A stretch of 46,479 bases of DNA from Acidobacteriota bacterium. GTDB taxonomy: Bacteria > Acidobacteriota > Terriglobia > Acidiferrales > UBA7541. The translations under genes and the position numbers were made by a program. Within the stretch, counting starts at the first letter, position 1, and every line of letters starts with the position of its first letter. The stretch lies in the NCBI GenBank assembly GCA_016201215.1, contig JACQDH010000135.1, forward strand, positions 1-46,479. The letters run 5' to 3'. Below are positions 34,993 through 44,523 of this stretch, piece after piece. The notes under the pieces are model-generated. The model was not told the origin of the DNA. It searched no databases and saw only the letters and a list, made by a program, of their open reading frames with translations.

Positions 34993-35883
34993 CTAAAAGG
35001 CATTCAAGTTCATCACCGCTTCGAGGAACTTCGCCGCCTCGAGCGTGTCGCGCGCGGTGAAAACGACGGCGTTGCCGCGCGGCCGCTCGACTCCGGGCAG
35101 ATAGGACACCAGCTCGGCGTTGACCGTGTCCTTGAAGGTGATCTCGAGCTTCACCGGGTGCGCCAGCTTGTAGGGTTTCAACTCGCCGCGCCGCTCGACG
35201 CCGCGTTTGACCCCGGTGCGAATCAGCCGCTGCGCCCCCTCAGGATGCATCATCGTAGCTGAGAAAAATCCGCTGGCCTGCTTGACCGCCGCGGTCTCGA
35301 TCGGGCCGAGCAGCCGCCGGGCCTCTTCACCGATGGTCTGGTCGCCGGACAGAAAAACGACCGGCACGCTGAACTCGCCGGCAATCGCGGCGTTGAACGC
35401 GGCCTCGGGCACCACGGTGTCGTTCAGCTTGATCTCGAAGATGCGCCGGCTGGACATCGTGTGGGCCAGAATGGCAGCGGGCTGGCCTTCGCTGGCGTGG
35501 TAGCCGACGAACGCCACGGCGTCAAAGGTGCTGTCCACGCCCTGCATCATGATGAGCGGCCGCGGCCAGGCGCGCACCAGCCGCGCGCGCGGATCGAGCA
35601 ACTCCACGTCGATGTTCTGGCCGTCGCCGTGGGAATCGCTGACCAGCACTTCGGTGGCGCCAGCGTCGAATGCGCCGGCGATCGCCGCATTCACCTCCTG
35701 GGTCATCAAGCGGCGAAACTTCTCGTACTCGCGCCCCTGCGATCCCGCCTGGATCTGCCACGTGCTGACCCCGCCGATGCCCTCCATGTCCGCCGAGATA
35801 TACACCTTGAGCTTCCTGGGCTGGGCTGGCCCGCTGGCGACCGCCAGAAGAGCCATCGTGCACAGCAGCACCGCTCGCCTCAT
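34993..35883 (-). CDS. M55-family D-aminopeptidase (DppA-like), exported
   Basis: Zinc aminopeptidase of the DppA family that removes D-amino acids, e.g. from peptidoglycan-derived D-Ala peptides. The 296-residue product carries a signal peptide (VLLCTMALLAVASGPA), unlike cytosolic DppA. It has YISADMEGIGGV (Asp32 and Glu34 as metal ligands), VSDSHGDGQN, FVGYHASEG and LSGDQTIGEEA, the conserved pattern of the family. ATG 35881-35883. It heads the set followed by the CDF transporter and the propeller (61-nt gap). The periplasmic location suggests peptidoglycan turnover or peptide scavenging. Confidence 0.9.
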   Translation of the reverse strand: MRRAVLLCTMALLAVASGPAQPRKLKVYISADMEGIGGVSTWQIQAGSQGREYEKFRRLMTQEVNAAIAGAFDAGATEVLVSDSHGDGQNIDVELLDPRARLVRAWPRPLIMMQGVDSTFDAVAFVGYHASEGQPAAILAHTMSSRRIFEIKLNDTVVPEAAFNAAIAGEFSVPVVFLSGDQTIGEEARRLLGPIETAAVKQASGFFSATMMHPEGAQRLIRTGVKRGVERRGELKPYKLAHPVKLEITFKDTVNAELVSYLPGVERPRGNAVVFTARDTLEAAKFLEAVMNLNAF

Positions 35884-35959
35884 GGGTTTCCCCTTGCGTG
35901 GCGTCCTGCAGAATCTCCTCGGGTTGATGCCAGCCCACTATAGCAAAAACATGGGCCTG

Positions 35960-35982
35960 GCGGGCTGAAGCCCGCCGCTACA
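35960..35982. repeat. Short palindrome, GCGGGCTGAAGCCCGC type
   Basis: GCGGGCTGAAGCCCGCCGCTAC: a 7-bp GCGGGCT/AGCCCGC hairpin ending in CGCTAC. It has the same architecture (palindrome plus a GTAG/CTAC end) as the family-B REPs and the panB terminator. The 35884-36103 gap contains no other feature I can support. Confidence 0.55.
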
Positions 35983-36103
35983 ACTGTTCCTTTCCGCGTG
36001 AGGCGCAGACCCGCCAGCGGTGAAGATTTGCCGGCAGACGGTTTCAGCACCTCTTGGGCAATCTGCTGCCGCAAATCGCGCCAGGCATGCCATCATTCCA
36101 GGG

Positions 36104-36988
36104 ATGACCGGGATCGCCGCGCCTCCAGGATTCCCATCGCCGCGTGCCGGGTACACTTCCAGCCGGGAACCTTCCGAAGCTGAGCCGCGTTTGGCTGGAA
36201 TCCGCCGCTTCGTCTTCCTCCTTTTCATCCTGTTGATTCTCGCTGCGGCAGTGGATGCGTTCCTGATCGAGCCGAACTGGATCGAGGTCACCCGGTATCG
36301 CGCCCGCACGCTTTCCCCGAGTTTCATGGGCGCAGCCCTGAAAATCGCGCACCTCTCCGACCTGCACACCAACAGCGTGGGCTTCCGCGAGCGGCGCCTG
36401 CTCGCACTGCTCGACGCCGAGCAGCCGGATTTGATCGTGGTCACCGGCGACACCGTGACGCGCGGCGACGACCCCGAGGCCACTCGGGAGCTTTTGGCCC
36501 GGCTGCACGCGCCGCTGGGCGTCTGGGTGGTGCGCGGAAACTGGGAGAACTGGCGGCCCTACCAGAATGAGCGTGCGTTCTACGCCTCGGCGGGAGTAAA
36601 CTTCCTGCTCAACGAGGCCCGGCCGGTGCGCGAGGGCGTCTGGCTGGTTGGCCTCGACGACCCGTCTTCCGGCACGCCCGACCTGGAGGCCGCGCTCCGC
36701 GGTGTCCCTCTCGATGCCTTCACCATCGCGGTGTTTCACGCGCCGGCCTACTTTGACCGCGTGGCCCTGCGCTGCCCGCTGGTGCTCGCGGGGCATACGC
36801 ACGGCGGCCAGGTGCGTCTTCCGTTTGTGCGGCCACTCTGGCTGCCGCGCGGCTCGGGCCGCTTCCTCGAGGGGTGGTATGAGCAAGGAAGCTCGCGGAT
36901 GTACGTGAGCCGCGGCGTGGGCACTTCCATGCTTCCCGTGCGCTTCTTCTGCCGGCCGGAACTGGCCATCATCACGCTGGAGCGCTAG
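36104..36988 (+). CDS. Membrane-anchored metallophosphoesterase (YkuE/YaeI-like)
   Basis: Calcineurin-like phosphoesterase, possibly acting on lipid or cell-envelope phosphodiesters. The 294-residue product has an N-terminal membrane helix (FVFLLFILLILAAAVDAFLI) and the metal motifs AHLSDLHTNS (DxH), VVTGDTV (GD), VVRGNWEN where the family usually has GNHD/E, VFHAPAYFD and VLAGHTHGGQ. So the His of GNH is Trp here while the other ligands remain. The start is uncertain: ATG 36104 is used, but the frame is open from 36020 and the conserved part begins only after the membrane helix. It lies just upstream of the M1 peptidase, which has its own promoter. Confidence 0.85.
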   Translation: MTGIAAPPGFPSPRAGYTSSREPSEAEPRLAGIRRFVFLLFILLILAAAVDAFLIEPNWIEVTRYRARTLSPSFMGAALKIAHLSDLHTNSVGFRERRLLALLDAEQPDLIVVTGDTVTRGDDPEATRELLARLHAPLGVWVVRGNWENWRPYQNERAFYASAGVNFLLNEARPVREGVWLVGLDDPSSGTPDLEAALRGVPLDAFTIAVFHAPAYFDRVALRCPLVLAGHTHGGQVRLPFVRPLWLPRGSGRFLEGWYEQGSSRMYVSRGVGTSMLPVRFFCRPELAIITLER

Positions 36989-36997
36989 CCGTTGGCC

Positions 36998-37026
36998 TTG
37001 CCATCAATTACCTGCTGCTGTAAATT
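36998..37026 (+). promoter_or_regulatory. Promoter of the M1 peptidase
   Basis: TTGCCA (36998-37003, 5 of 6), 17-nt spacer, TAAATT (37021-37026, 4 of 6). Initiation near 37033 leaves a leader of about 23 nt containing the AGGAGA ribosome site. Confidence 0.6.
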
Positions 37027-37055
37027 ATTGCAGGCCCCCGTCCAGGAGACCCCGC

Positions 37056-39563
37056 ATGAAAATCGTTCGCCTTCATGCCTTCCTTCTGCTTTGCATGTTC
37101 ACTCTGGCGACGGCGCACGCGACGCCGCAGGCTTCTGCTCCAGCCAAGTCGGGTCAGGCACCTGACCCGACAGCCGTCTGGAAAGCGCTCTGGCAGCCGA
37201 CGTTCGACGCCAGCAGGTCCGCCAGTGTCAAGGACCTCACTTTGGTGCGCGATCGCATCCGCATCACACTCGCTGACGGCATCATTCAGTTCGCGAACCC
37301 TGTAAACGACATCATTTTCGCAGCTACTTTCCGTGGGCACGGCCGGGTGCAGGTGGCACCGCCGAACTCTCTGGAGGCGCAGCAATTGCGTTTGTTCACC
37401 AAGCAGGACGCGCTCGACCTGGAGTTCAGCGAGGCGGTATTCCATTTCCTGGACGATAGCTTCGCCGAAGTGTCTCGGCAGGTGCAGTTTGCCCCGACCA
37501 CCGGCGGAGTTTCCTCCGACCTTTATACCAGCCGCGAGAAGGAATGGGAGGATGCTGGCGCCCCGTTCCTGCCCCGACTCTTCAAGGGAATCCTCTCCTA
37601 TGCACACCGGCGCACCTCCCTGTTCGCGGCCGACCTGAAGACGACTGATAAGGGCTGGACCCACGTCCGCCTGGACGCGCTCGACCAAGAGGAGGTGACG
37701 GTGGGCCGCTGGGCCAAGTCGAGCGGCCGCGCTGTGTTCGACAACTGGATCAGCTCTCCTGCCGGGGGGCGGAGCGCCGAAGAGGCCTACCGGGATCCGT
37801 TTTCCAAGGAAGATTTCGTTATCGGCAGCTACCGGATTGAGGCCACGGTCAATGAAGCCGAAGAGCTGCGCGCGACCAGCCGGGTGGCGATCCGGCACAG
37901 GGCCGGAGGGGAACGTGTGCTGTTGTTCGATTTGGATCCGCACCTCCGCGTGGACTCGGTACGGCTTGTTCCGGAAAGAGCCGGAGGCGATGTGCCGGCC
38001 AATGAGTTGGTGTATTTCCAGGCCCGCGATCCGAAAGACCGCTCACAATCCTATGGTAGTTACGTCGCCGTGGGACTCCCTGGCCCCACGCATGCGGCCG
38101 ACGCCCAAACGCTGGTATTTCGCTACGCCGGCAAGCATTTGATCCGAAAAGTCGGCAACGGTAGCTTCTTCTGCCAGAGCTATGGCTGGTATCCATCGCG
38201 GCCCAACCTTTTCGCTGTCCGCGCCCAGTTTGATCTCACCTTTCGCAGCCCGAAGAAATATGCCTTGGTAGCCACGGGCAACAAAGTGAGCGAGGACACG
38301 GACGGTGAGTGGTCCATCACCACATGGAAGACCGAGCCCCCCATCGCCGTCGCCGGCTTCGCCTTTGGCGACTACAAGGTGGAATCCAAGAAAGCTGGAT
38401 CGATCGACATCGACATCTACGCCAATCGCAATGCGGACGAGATGCTGCAAGGCTTGGAGTGGCGCAGCATACAGACGGACCGCGTCGTCGACCGCTATGG
38501 AAGCGTCCGTGGGGACGTCGTCAAGGTTTGGAAGTTGCCCGTGGGCACCCTTAGCCCGGCCACGGTAGCCGAAACGATGGCCACCGAAATGGCCAACGCC
38601 CTCGCGGTCTTCGAGAAATACTTCGGGAGGTATCCCTACAAGCGCCTCGCAGTAACGAATATCCCCTATTTCTACGGCCAGGGTTGGCCGGGGCTGATCT
38701 ATCTTTCGGGGCTCTCTTTCCTAGATTCCACGCAACGCAACAACCTGCGGTTGCCACAGAATGAAGTGCTCACCGACGCTTTCCGCGCCCATGAGAGCTC
38801 TCACCAGTGGTGGGGCCACCGCGTCGGCTGGAAGAGTTACCACGACCAGTGGCTTTCCGAAGGGTTCGCCCAGTTCTCCGGCAACCTGTACGTCCATCTC
38901 CGGGAGAACATGAAGAACTATCTGATTCATCTGCGCGGGGACAAGCAAAATCTGCTGCTGAAAGACCAGCGTGGCCGCACGTACGAATCCCTGGGCCCGG
39001 TCTGGATGGGCCACCGCCTCTCCTCCTCGGAGTCGCCGGCCGCCTATAGCGTGGTGGTCTATCACAAGGGCGGCTACATCCTGCACATGTTGCGCATGAT
39101 GCTCTACGACCCCAGCAATGAACAGAACCCCGAGACGCGCTTCCAAGCCATGATGCGGGATTTCTGCGACTCCTACGACAACAAGGCTGCCTCCACAGAA
39201 GATTTCAAGGCCATCGTCGAGAAACACATGGCCCCGGCAATGGACATCGAGGCGAATCACCGCATGGACTGGTTCTTCAACCAATACGTCTATGGCACGG
39301 GCATCCCCGAATATGAGTTCCGATACACCGTCCAAGGCGCCGAAGGCAAATGGAAGGTCACCGGTAACGTCGTCCAGCGGGGCGTTCCCGATGGTTGGAA
39401 AGATATTCTCCCCCTCTACCTGCACGCCTCCGGAAAAACCGTCTTGCTCGGTTGGGCCCGCGTAACGCAGAGAGACAATCGCATCGAATTCACTCTGCCC
39501 GCACGACCCGAAAGGATTTCACTCAACGACTACGAAGACATCCTGGCAGAGATCAAGCAATAG
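37056..39563 (+). CDS. Exported M1-family (gluzincin) metallopeptidase
   Basis: Zinc aminopeptidase-like enzyme. The 835-residue product has a signal peptide (LHAFLLLCMFTLATAHA), a long N-terminal beta region, and the catalytic motif HESSHQWWGH (His579, Glu580, His583) with the third ligand Glu602 in WLSEGFAQF, exactly the M1 spacing. The exopeptidase GxMEN motif is not obvious: the equivalent area reads IPYFYGQGWPGLIYLS, so aminopeptidase specificity is unproven. ATG 37056 follows AGGAGA by 6 nt. Codon use appears less GC-rich than in the neighbours. Probably periplasmic and involved in protein or peptide degradation. Confidence 0.9.
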   Translation: MKIVRLHAFLLLCMFTLATAHATPQASAPAKSGQAPDPTAVWKALWQPTFDASRSASVKDLTLVRDRIRITLADGIIQFANPVNDIIFAATFRGHGRVQVAPPNSLEAQQLRLFTKQDALDLEFSEAVFHFLDDSFAEVSRQVQFAPTTGGVSSDLYTSREKEWEDAGAPFLPRLFKGILSYAHRRTSLFAADLKTTDKGWTHVRLDALDQEEVTVGRWAKSSGRAVFDNWISSPAGGRSAEEAYRDPFSKEDFVIGSYRIEATVNEAEELRATSRVAIRHRAGGERVLLFDLDPHLRVDSVRLVPERAGGDVPANELVYFQARDPKDRSQSYGSYVAVGLPGPTHAADAQTLVFRYAGKHLIRKVGNGSFFCQSYGWYPSRPNLFAVRAQFDLTFRSPKKYALVATGNKVSEDTDGEWSITTWKTEPPIAVAGFAFGDYKVESKKAGSIDIDIYANRNADEMLQGLEWRSIQTDRVVDRYGSVRGDVVKVWKLPVGTLSPATVAETMATEMANALAVFEKYFGRYPYKRLAVTNIPYFYGQGWPGLIYLSGLSFLDSTQRNNLRLPQNEVLTDAFRAHESSHQWWGHRVGWKSYHDQWLSEGFAQFSGNLYVHLRENMKNYLIHLRGDKQNLLLKDQRGRTYESLGPVWMGHRLSSSESPAAYSVVVYHKGGYILHMLRMMLYDPSNEQNPETRFQAMMRDFCDSYDNKAASTEDFKAIVEKHMAPAMDIEANHRMDWFFNQYVYGTGIPEYEFRYTVQGAEGKWKVTGNVVQRGVPDGWKDILPLYLHASGKTVLLGWARVTQRDNRIEFTLPARPERISLNDYEDILAEIKQ

Positions 39564-39683
39564 CACCGAGCTTGCTGGGACACATCTGCAAAGAGGCTCG
39601 TAGCGGCGCGCTTTGGGACCCGCCAAACTGGCGAAGGGGCGTACGGGAATACGCCTCGGCAGAACAGTTTCCCAGATGCGGAA

Positions 39684-41528
39684 TCAGTTCAGTGGTGGGG
39701 CAGGGACCAGCGGCAGGCGGCGCGGCTCGCCGCGGGCTCCGCGCACTTCCAGTTCTTCAAACAACAGCGAGGGGGCCACGATTGCGCTCGGCAACCCGCC
39801 TTGCGCTGTGCCAAAAGCGCCCAGTGCGGTGCCGCCGAACCCGGCCTGCTGGCTCTGCAGGAAGGTGAACACCCGCGAGTCGTTTCCGATCCCGGCGAGA
39901 TTTCTGAGCGCCCGCAGGTTGAGGCCGGTCAGCCGCGCGCCGCGCACGAGTTCTTCGCGGCCGTCGGTGACGAACACACGGGAGACCAACAGCGGCACGC
40001 GATCACCGCTCGCCGCTCCGGCGGCCATCCCCGCGATCATGTCCGAGAAATCCTCCTGGCGGTGAATGCCCAGAGCCGGGTTGTCCATCTGCCGAACCAC
40101 CACGCACCACTGCCGGCCCTCTTCCCGGCACTTGCCCAGAAACTTCCGGCGCAGCTCGGCGGGGCTCTGCGTCTCGGTCGCGGTGAAGAATAGGTTGCTG
40201 CCCGCGGGCCGTGCATCGCCCAGAAACGCCGCGCGGCCGTGGCCGTTGGAGTCGTCAAAATCGGGCCCGGGGCGGCGCGACATCAGCAGGCGGCGCAGAA
40301 TGCCATCCTCCACCAGCGCAACCCGCTCGGCGCGCACGCCTTCTTCGTCCACGTCGTAACCGCCGAGCAGCGCCTGGCCGCCGAACTCTCTGGCGGTGGG
40401 GTCGTCCACGAGCGTGACGTTCGCCGGCAGAACCCGCGTGCCGACCCGCCCAACCCATTCACTGCGCCCGCCCATTCGTTCCATGATCTGATCAAACATG
40501 GGCAACATGGAAAGCGGCGGCCGGGCACCGCCGACAGAAGGCCCCAGCATCTGCGCCAGCAGCGCGCCCGCCGCGGGCGCCTCGAAGAGCACCGGCCCGA
40601 CGTAGTCCGGCGCGGGCGGCGACGCACGCAGCGCCACCAGCTCCTTGCTCACGCGGTCCAGCTCCTTGCGGACCGCGTCGGCCGAAGGCAGTCCGGTGGG
40701 CCGCGGCGCATAGGCGGCATAGAAATGGTGCAGCGGCATGCCGTCGTCGGCCTGCGTTTCGAGACTGGCCTCGACCGCCGCCAGCGACCTGCTGACGCGG
40801 ATCTCCGTGCCCTCGGTGTTCATGAGGTAATTGGTGGCATAGATGAGATGGTAGGTGACGCGCGTGCCGTAGAGCTGCGGGTAGGCGCGGAGCGCCGCGG
40901 AGACCGCTTTGGCTTCCTCCTCCCAGTTGCGCGTGGTCCATTCGGGTTCGGCCCGCGGATTGACCAGCACCACAGGCTTCTCGCGCGAGAGGTCATCGAT
41001 GTTGGGCGCCTTGGCCAGGCTGCGCAGGAAGCCGCGCTTGCGGGAGAGCGTGTCGAGCGCTTCCTTGTAGGCCTGGTCGGTGGCCAGCCACAGGTCCTGT
41101 CGCAGCGAATCGTAGTCGCGATCGATCCCGACCTGGCCGGTCGAGCCGATGAAGCCGCGGAAGGCGTCGTCGGTGACGAAATTTGAGCTGTCGAGCTTGT
41201 AGTCGCCGACGCGCACGACCACGTTCATGATCCGGTTGCGGGCGGTGTTGCTCTGCAGCAAAGCGCCGAACGAGGCACTGACGGTGCGCACATCCAAGTC
41301 CAGCAGCCGGTACTCGATGTAGTAGGGCCGCTCCAGGCCCTGGATGGCCAGCCGGTCGCGCGACCTCTCCAGCTCATCGCGCATGGCCTGCAGCGTCTTG
41401 TCGGAATCGCCCGGCTGGTTGCGCTGGGCGAGCGGGGGTTCTGCAAGCCCGGTGAAAATTGCGGCCGCCAGCACAAGCGCCGCGCAGATGGAAAATATCC
41501 TCCTCCACTTCGCGTTTGGCCGGCTCAC
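39684..41528 (-). CDS. Exported TldE/PmbA-like protein (no zinc motif)
   Basis: Partner subunit of a TldD/TldE-type protease. The 614-residue product has a signal or anchor (IFSICAALVLAAAIFTGLA) and the modulator-of-gyrase (TldD/PmbA) fold visible in VTLVDDPTAREFGGQALLGGYDVDEEGV, VEDGILRRLLMSRRPG and SNGHGRAAF. The zinc motif HExxxH of the active subunit is replaced by AGALLAQMLG. That matches TldE-type subunits, which lack the metal site. It starts 4 nt inside the end of the zinc-bearing gene (41525-41528, ATGA), so the two are made together. Classical TldD/TldE are cytosolic (microcin processing, CcdA degradation); this pair is exported. Its substrate is unknown. Confidence 0.88.
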   Translation of the reverse strand: MSRPNAKWRRIFSICAALVLAAAIFTGLAEPPLAQRNQPGDSDKTLQAMRDELERSRDRLAIQGLERPYYIEYRLLDLDVRTVSASFGALLQSNTARNRIMNVVVRVGDYKLDSSNFVTDDAFRGFIGSTGQVGIDRDYDSLRQDLWLATDQAYKEALDTLSRKRGFLRSLAKAPNIDDLSREKPVVLVNPRAEPEWTTRNWEEEAKAVSAALRAYPQLYGTRVTYHLIYATNYLMNTEGTEIRVSRSLAAVEASLETQADDGMPLHHFYAAYAPRPTGLPSADAVRKELDRVSKELVALRASPPAPDYVGPVLFEAPAAGALLAQMLGPSVGGARPPLSMLPMFDQIMERMGGRSEWVGRVGTRVLPANVTLVDDPTAREFGGQALLGGYDVDEEGVRAERVALVEDGILRRLLMSRRPGPDFDDSNGHGRAAFLGDARPAGSNLFFTATETQSPAELRRKFLGKCREEGRQWCVVVRQMDNPALGIHRQEDFSDMIAGMAAGAASGDRVPLLVSRVFVTDGREELVRGARLTGLNLRALRNLAGIGNDSRVFTFLQSQQAGFGGTALGAFGTAQGGLPSAIVAPSLLFEELEVRGARGEPRRLPLVPAPPLN

Positions 41529-43279
41529 GGGCGTGTTCCTTTCGCTTGCGGGTCGTGGGCGGGCGGCGGCAAGATGGGCGGCTTGTCGGTGGAGGTTTCC
41601 TTCTTCTGCACCTCCATCTCGGAAATGAGAATCGCCGGGGAGACGGCCGCGACCGGGACCGAGCCGGACTCGGCGCCGCAGTAGCCGTTGAACACTTCCG
41701 GCGTGTCGCCCGTGGCCAAAATCTTCGTCAGGGAGACCAGCGGGGTGCCGACGATGTCCACGCCGCGCACCAGCTCATCGGGCCGCCCATCGGCAAAGAC
41801 TTTGTAAACCACCAGCGGCAGCACCTGGAAAGCTTGCGGCAGGCCGCGGCCGGTGAAGGTGAATCCGCCGGCGATGTCGTCGATGAGCAACCCGAAAGGT
41901 TTGCCCTGGCGGCGGATTTCCTCCATCAATTTCTGACGGAGCTGCGCGTTGCTCACCTGCCGGCTGCTCTCCACGATCAGGTTGCCCTGGCGCGACACCG
42001 GTGCAAACCCCACATGGCGCCGCCCGTGTCCGTTGGAGTTGGGGAAGCCCACCAGCGGCGAGCGCGACATCTCGAAATTGCGCAGCACACCGTTTTCGAC
42101 CAGCTTGACGCGCTGCGCCTGGACTCCCTCATCGTCGAACGGATAGTAGCCCAGCAAAATGCTGGAGCCCACGCGCCTCGCCGTCGGATCGTCATAGATG
42201 GAGAGGAACTCCGGCAGGATTTTCTCGCCCACCTTGCGCGCAAACGTCTGGCCCTCAGTGATGTCCTTCTGCCGATGGCCTTCGGCGCGATGGCCGAAGA
42301 CTTCGTGGAAGAAGACGGCCGCGGCGCGTCCGGTCAGCATGGCCGGCCCGGCGTAGGGCTCGACCAGCGGCGCGGCCACCAGCGCCTCCAGCTCGCCGCG
42401 CATGAACTTGGCCCGCTCGAGCACGGCCTTGTCGTCGGGCGCGCCCACCGAATCGGTCCAATCGAAGTTGTAATAACGATTGATGTCCATCCCATCGGGG
42501 GCTTTGCCCTGGACAAAAAGCTCCAAGCGATAACGGAGCTGGCCGAACTGCAGCCGGGTGCCCTCGCTCGAGGCCTGATACTGGTTCTGCGCCACCGCGC
42601 TGAAAGTGACGATGGAATTCAGAATCGTCGGCGATTCGCGGAACGCCCGCGTATAGACGCGCACCTTTTCTTCCCACGGCCGGCGGTCGAGCGCAAACGA
42701 GGCGCGCGGGCCGTAGAAGGTCTGCGGCTTCTCGCGCGAAAAATCCGGCGCCTGGGCGTCGGCGGTTTCCACCTTCACCTCTTTGCCCGTCTTGATCTTG
42801 ATCAGCGCTTCGGAAGCGCCGCGGTACTGGCGGTCGGTCTCCAGCCAGATGGCGCGCCGCAGAACAGCGGCGTCGTCTTCGATCGGCACGGGCGCGCCGG
42901 GACTCCCGGAGAAGCTTGCCTGGCGGTCGCCCACCTTGCGCGTATTGTCGAGCTGGTAGTCGCCGGCGCGCAACTGCACTTCGAGCCAGCGCGAGCGCGC
43001 CTCCTGGCTGGAAAGCAGCGCGCCATTCGACCCCATCACCTCAGCCCGCTGTGTTTCGGTGACCGTGTAATTGATGAAATAGGCGGGCGGGTCCAGCTTG
43101 CCCAGCGCGGCGATCGAGCGGTCCAGCTCCGCTTCCATTGCCGCCAGCACGGGCGATTTGGCCGCCTGCGCCTGAGGCTGCGGGGGCGAGGTATGGCCCG
43201 GTCCGGACAGGCAGAACACGCTCAGCAAAAGCAAAGTGGGAATGGATTTCAAGCGCGTCTCTCTCAGTTGAAGTTTCAT
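41525..43279 (-). CDS. Exported TldD-like zinc metalloprotease
   Basis: Active subunit of the pair. The 584-residue product has an N-terminal signal (SIPTLLLLSVFCLSGPGHT), the TldD zinc motif HEVFGH (His325, Glu326, His330) in AAAVFFHEVFGHRAEGH, the downstream IYDDPTARRVGSSILLGYYP and FDDEGVQAQRVKLVENG, and Cys534 in NGYCGAESGSVPV, the position of the third zinc ligand in TldD. It is longer than cytosolic TldD (about 480) because of an extra N-terminal region of about 100 residues with strand-rich sequence, also found in the partner. First gene of a two-gene operon, divergent from the quinone oxidoreductase. Confidence 0.9.
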   Translation of the reverse strand: MKLQLRETRLKSIPTLLLLSVFCLSGPGHTSPPQPQAQAAKSPVLAAMEAELDRSIAALGKLDPPAYFINYTVTETQRAEVMGSNGALLSSQEARSRWLEVQLRAGDYQLDNTRKVGDRQASFSGSPGAPVPIEDDAAVLRRAIWLETDRQYRGASEALIKIKTGKEVKVETADAQAPDFSREKPQTFYGPRASFALDRRPWEEKVRVYTRAFRESPTILNSIVTFSAVAQNQYQASSEGTRLQFGQLRYRLELFVQGKAPDGMDINRYYNFDWTDSVGAPDDKAVLERAKFMRGELEALVAAPLVEPYAGPAMLTGRAAAVFFHEVFGHRAEGHRQKDITEGQTFARKVGEKILPEFLSIYDDPTARRVGSSILLGYYPFDDEGVQAQRVKLVENGVLRNFEMSRSPLVGFPNSNGHGRRHVGFAPVSRQGNLIVESSRQVSNAQLRQKLMEEIRRQGKPFGLLIDDIAGGFTFTGRGLPQAFQVLPLVVYKVFADGRPDELVRGVDIVGTPLVSLTKILATGDTPEVFNGYCGAESGSVPVAAVSPAILISEMEVQKKETSTDKPPILPPPAHDPQAKGTRP

Positions 43280-43410
43280 CGCGGAAGCAATCCGCTAGTC
43301 TATGCCAGTTCGCTCCGAAATCAAAATCGCACCGTGGTACGATGCCCTGCCGGTTACTTCAGGCTTCATGAGGGAAGGAACGAGTCACACACCGATTCCA
43401 GGAGTGTTAG

Positions 43411-44472
43411 ATGCGCGCGATGGTCGTTCGGCGGTATGGGCCGCCGGAAGTTTTTGAGTGCCGCGAAATGCCCGACCCGGAGCCCGCACCGGGCCAGGCG
43501 CTCCTCCGCGTGCGGGCCGTGGGCATCAACTTCGCCGACCTGCTCCAGCGCATGGGGCTTTACCCCGGCACCCCGCGCCCGCCGTTTGTCCCGGGCCTGG
43601 AGGTCGCTGGCGTCTTCGAGTCAGTTTTCGGCGATGCCGCGCGCGAGGCCTCCGCAGTTGGCTCGGCGCCACCAAGCGAGGAGGTGCTGCGGCCTGGGGA
43701 TCGCGTTGTCGCGCTGGCAACCTTCAGCGCCTACGCCGAGCGCGTTGCCGTTCCTGTGCACCTGGCCTTCCGCCTGCCCGAGCCGATTTCATTTGAAGAC
43801 GCCGCGGCCATACCGGTCAACTACCTGACCGCCTACCATTCCATGTTCCAAATGGGAAATCTGCAGCCCGGCGACCGCATTCTGATCCACGGCGCCGCAG
43901 GCGGCGTAGGCATCGCCGCCGTGCAGTTGGCCCGCGCACGTAAGCTGGTCATCTTCGGCACCGCCGGTCCATCCAAGCAGGAGTTCTTACGCCAGATCGG
44001 CGTGGACTATCCGATTGATTACACGCGCGAAGATTTCCGCACGGTGGTGCGTCGCGTCGCGCCGGACGGCATCGAAATGGTGATGGACCCGATCGGCGGG
44101 AAATCGTTCGCCAGGAGTTGCGACTGCCTGGGAGCCACCGGGCGGCTGGTGGTGTACGGCTTCTCGGCCGCCGCCGGCCCGGGGGGAAGACGAAGCCTGT
44201 GGCGCAGCCTGAAGGCGCTGGCGCAGACGCCTTGGTTCCATCCGCTGCGGCTGATGCGGCGCAATATTTCGGTGATCGGCGTCAACCTCGGCCGCATGAA
44301 GGGCCGCGAGGGGCTGCTGCGCCGCCAACTCGAGGAAATCTTCCGCCTGTATGCCGCCGGGCAGATCAAACCGGTCATCAGTAAGGTCTTTCCACTCGAG
44401 CAGGCCGCCGAGGCGCACCGCTACATCCACGCGCGGCAAAACATCGGCAAAGTCGTCCTCACCGTGGAGTAG
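43411..44472 (+). CDS. Quinone oxidoreductase-like MDR protein (VAT-1-like)
   Basis: Zinc-independent medium-chain dehydrogenase/reductase using NADPH. The 353-residue product has the N-terminal GroES-like part (VRAVGINFADLLQRMGLYPG), no structural or catalytic Zn Cys cluster, AIPVNYLTAYHSMFQMGNL, the Rossmann loop IHGAAGGVGIAAVQLA and MDPIGGKSF, and ends FPLEQAAEAHRYIHARQNIGKVVL. The order and the Arg/Trp-rich insert (GRRSLWRSLKALAQTPWFHP) resemble VAT-1-type proteins. ATG 43411 follows AGGAG. There is a short insert around residues 75-90 (DAAREASAVGSAPPSEE). Substrate unknown. Confidence 0.88.
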   Translation: MRAMVVRRYGPPEVFECREMPDPEPAPGQALLRVRAVGINFADLLQRMGLYPGTPRPPFVPGLEVAGVFESVFGDAAREASAVGSAPPSEEVLRPGDRVVALATFSAYAERVAVPVHLAFRLPEPISFEDAAAIPVNYLTAYHSMFQMGNLQPGDRILIHGAAGGVGIAAVQLARARKLVIFGTAGPSKQEFLRQIGVDYPIDYTREDFRTVVRRVAPDGIEMVMDPIGGKSFARSCDCLGATGRLVVYGFSAAAGPGGRRSLWRSLKALAQTPWFHPLRLMRRNISVIGVNLGRMKGREGLLRRQLEEIFRLYAAGQIKPVISKVFPLEQAAEAHRYIHARQNIGKVVLTVE

Positions 44473-44523
44473 AGAGCGCGGCGGAAAACGCCCACCCTTT
44501 GCTGTGCAAAGGCTGGCGCACCC

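Noticed and set aside
41459-43828. A 789-codon plus-strand frame
   Set aside because: Antisense to the TldD-like gene and overlapping the quinone oxidoreductase start in another frame.
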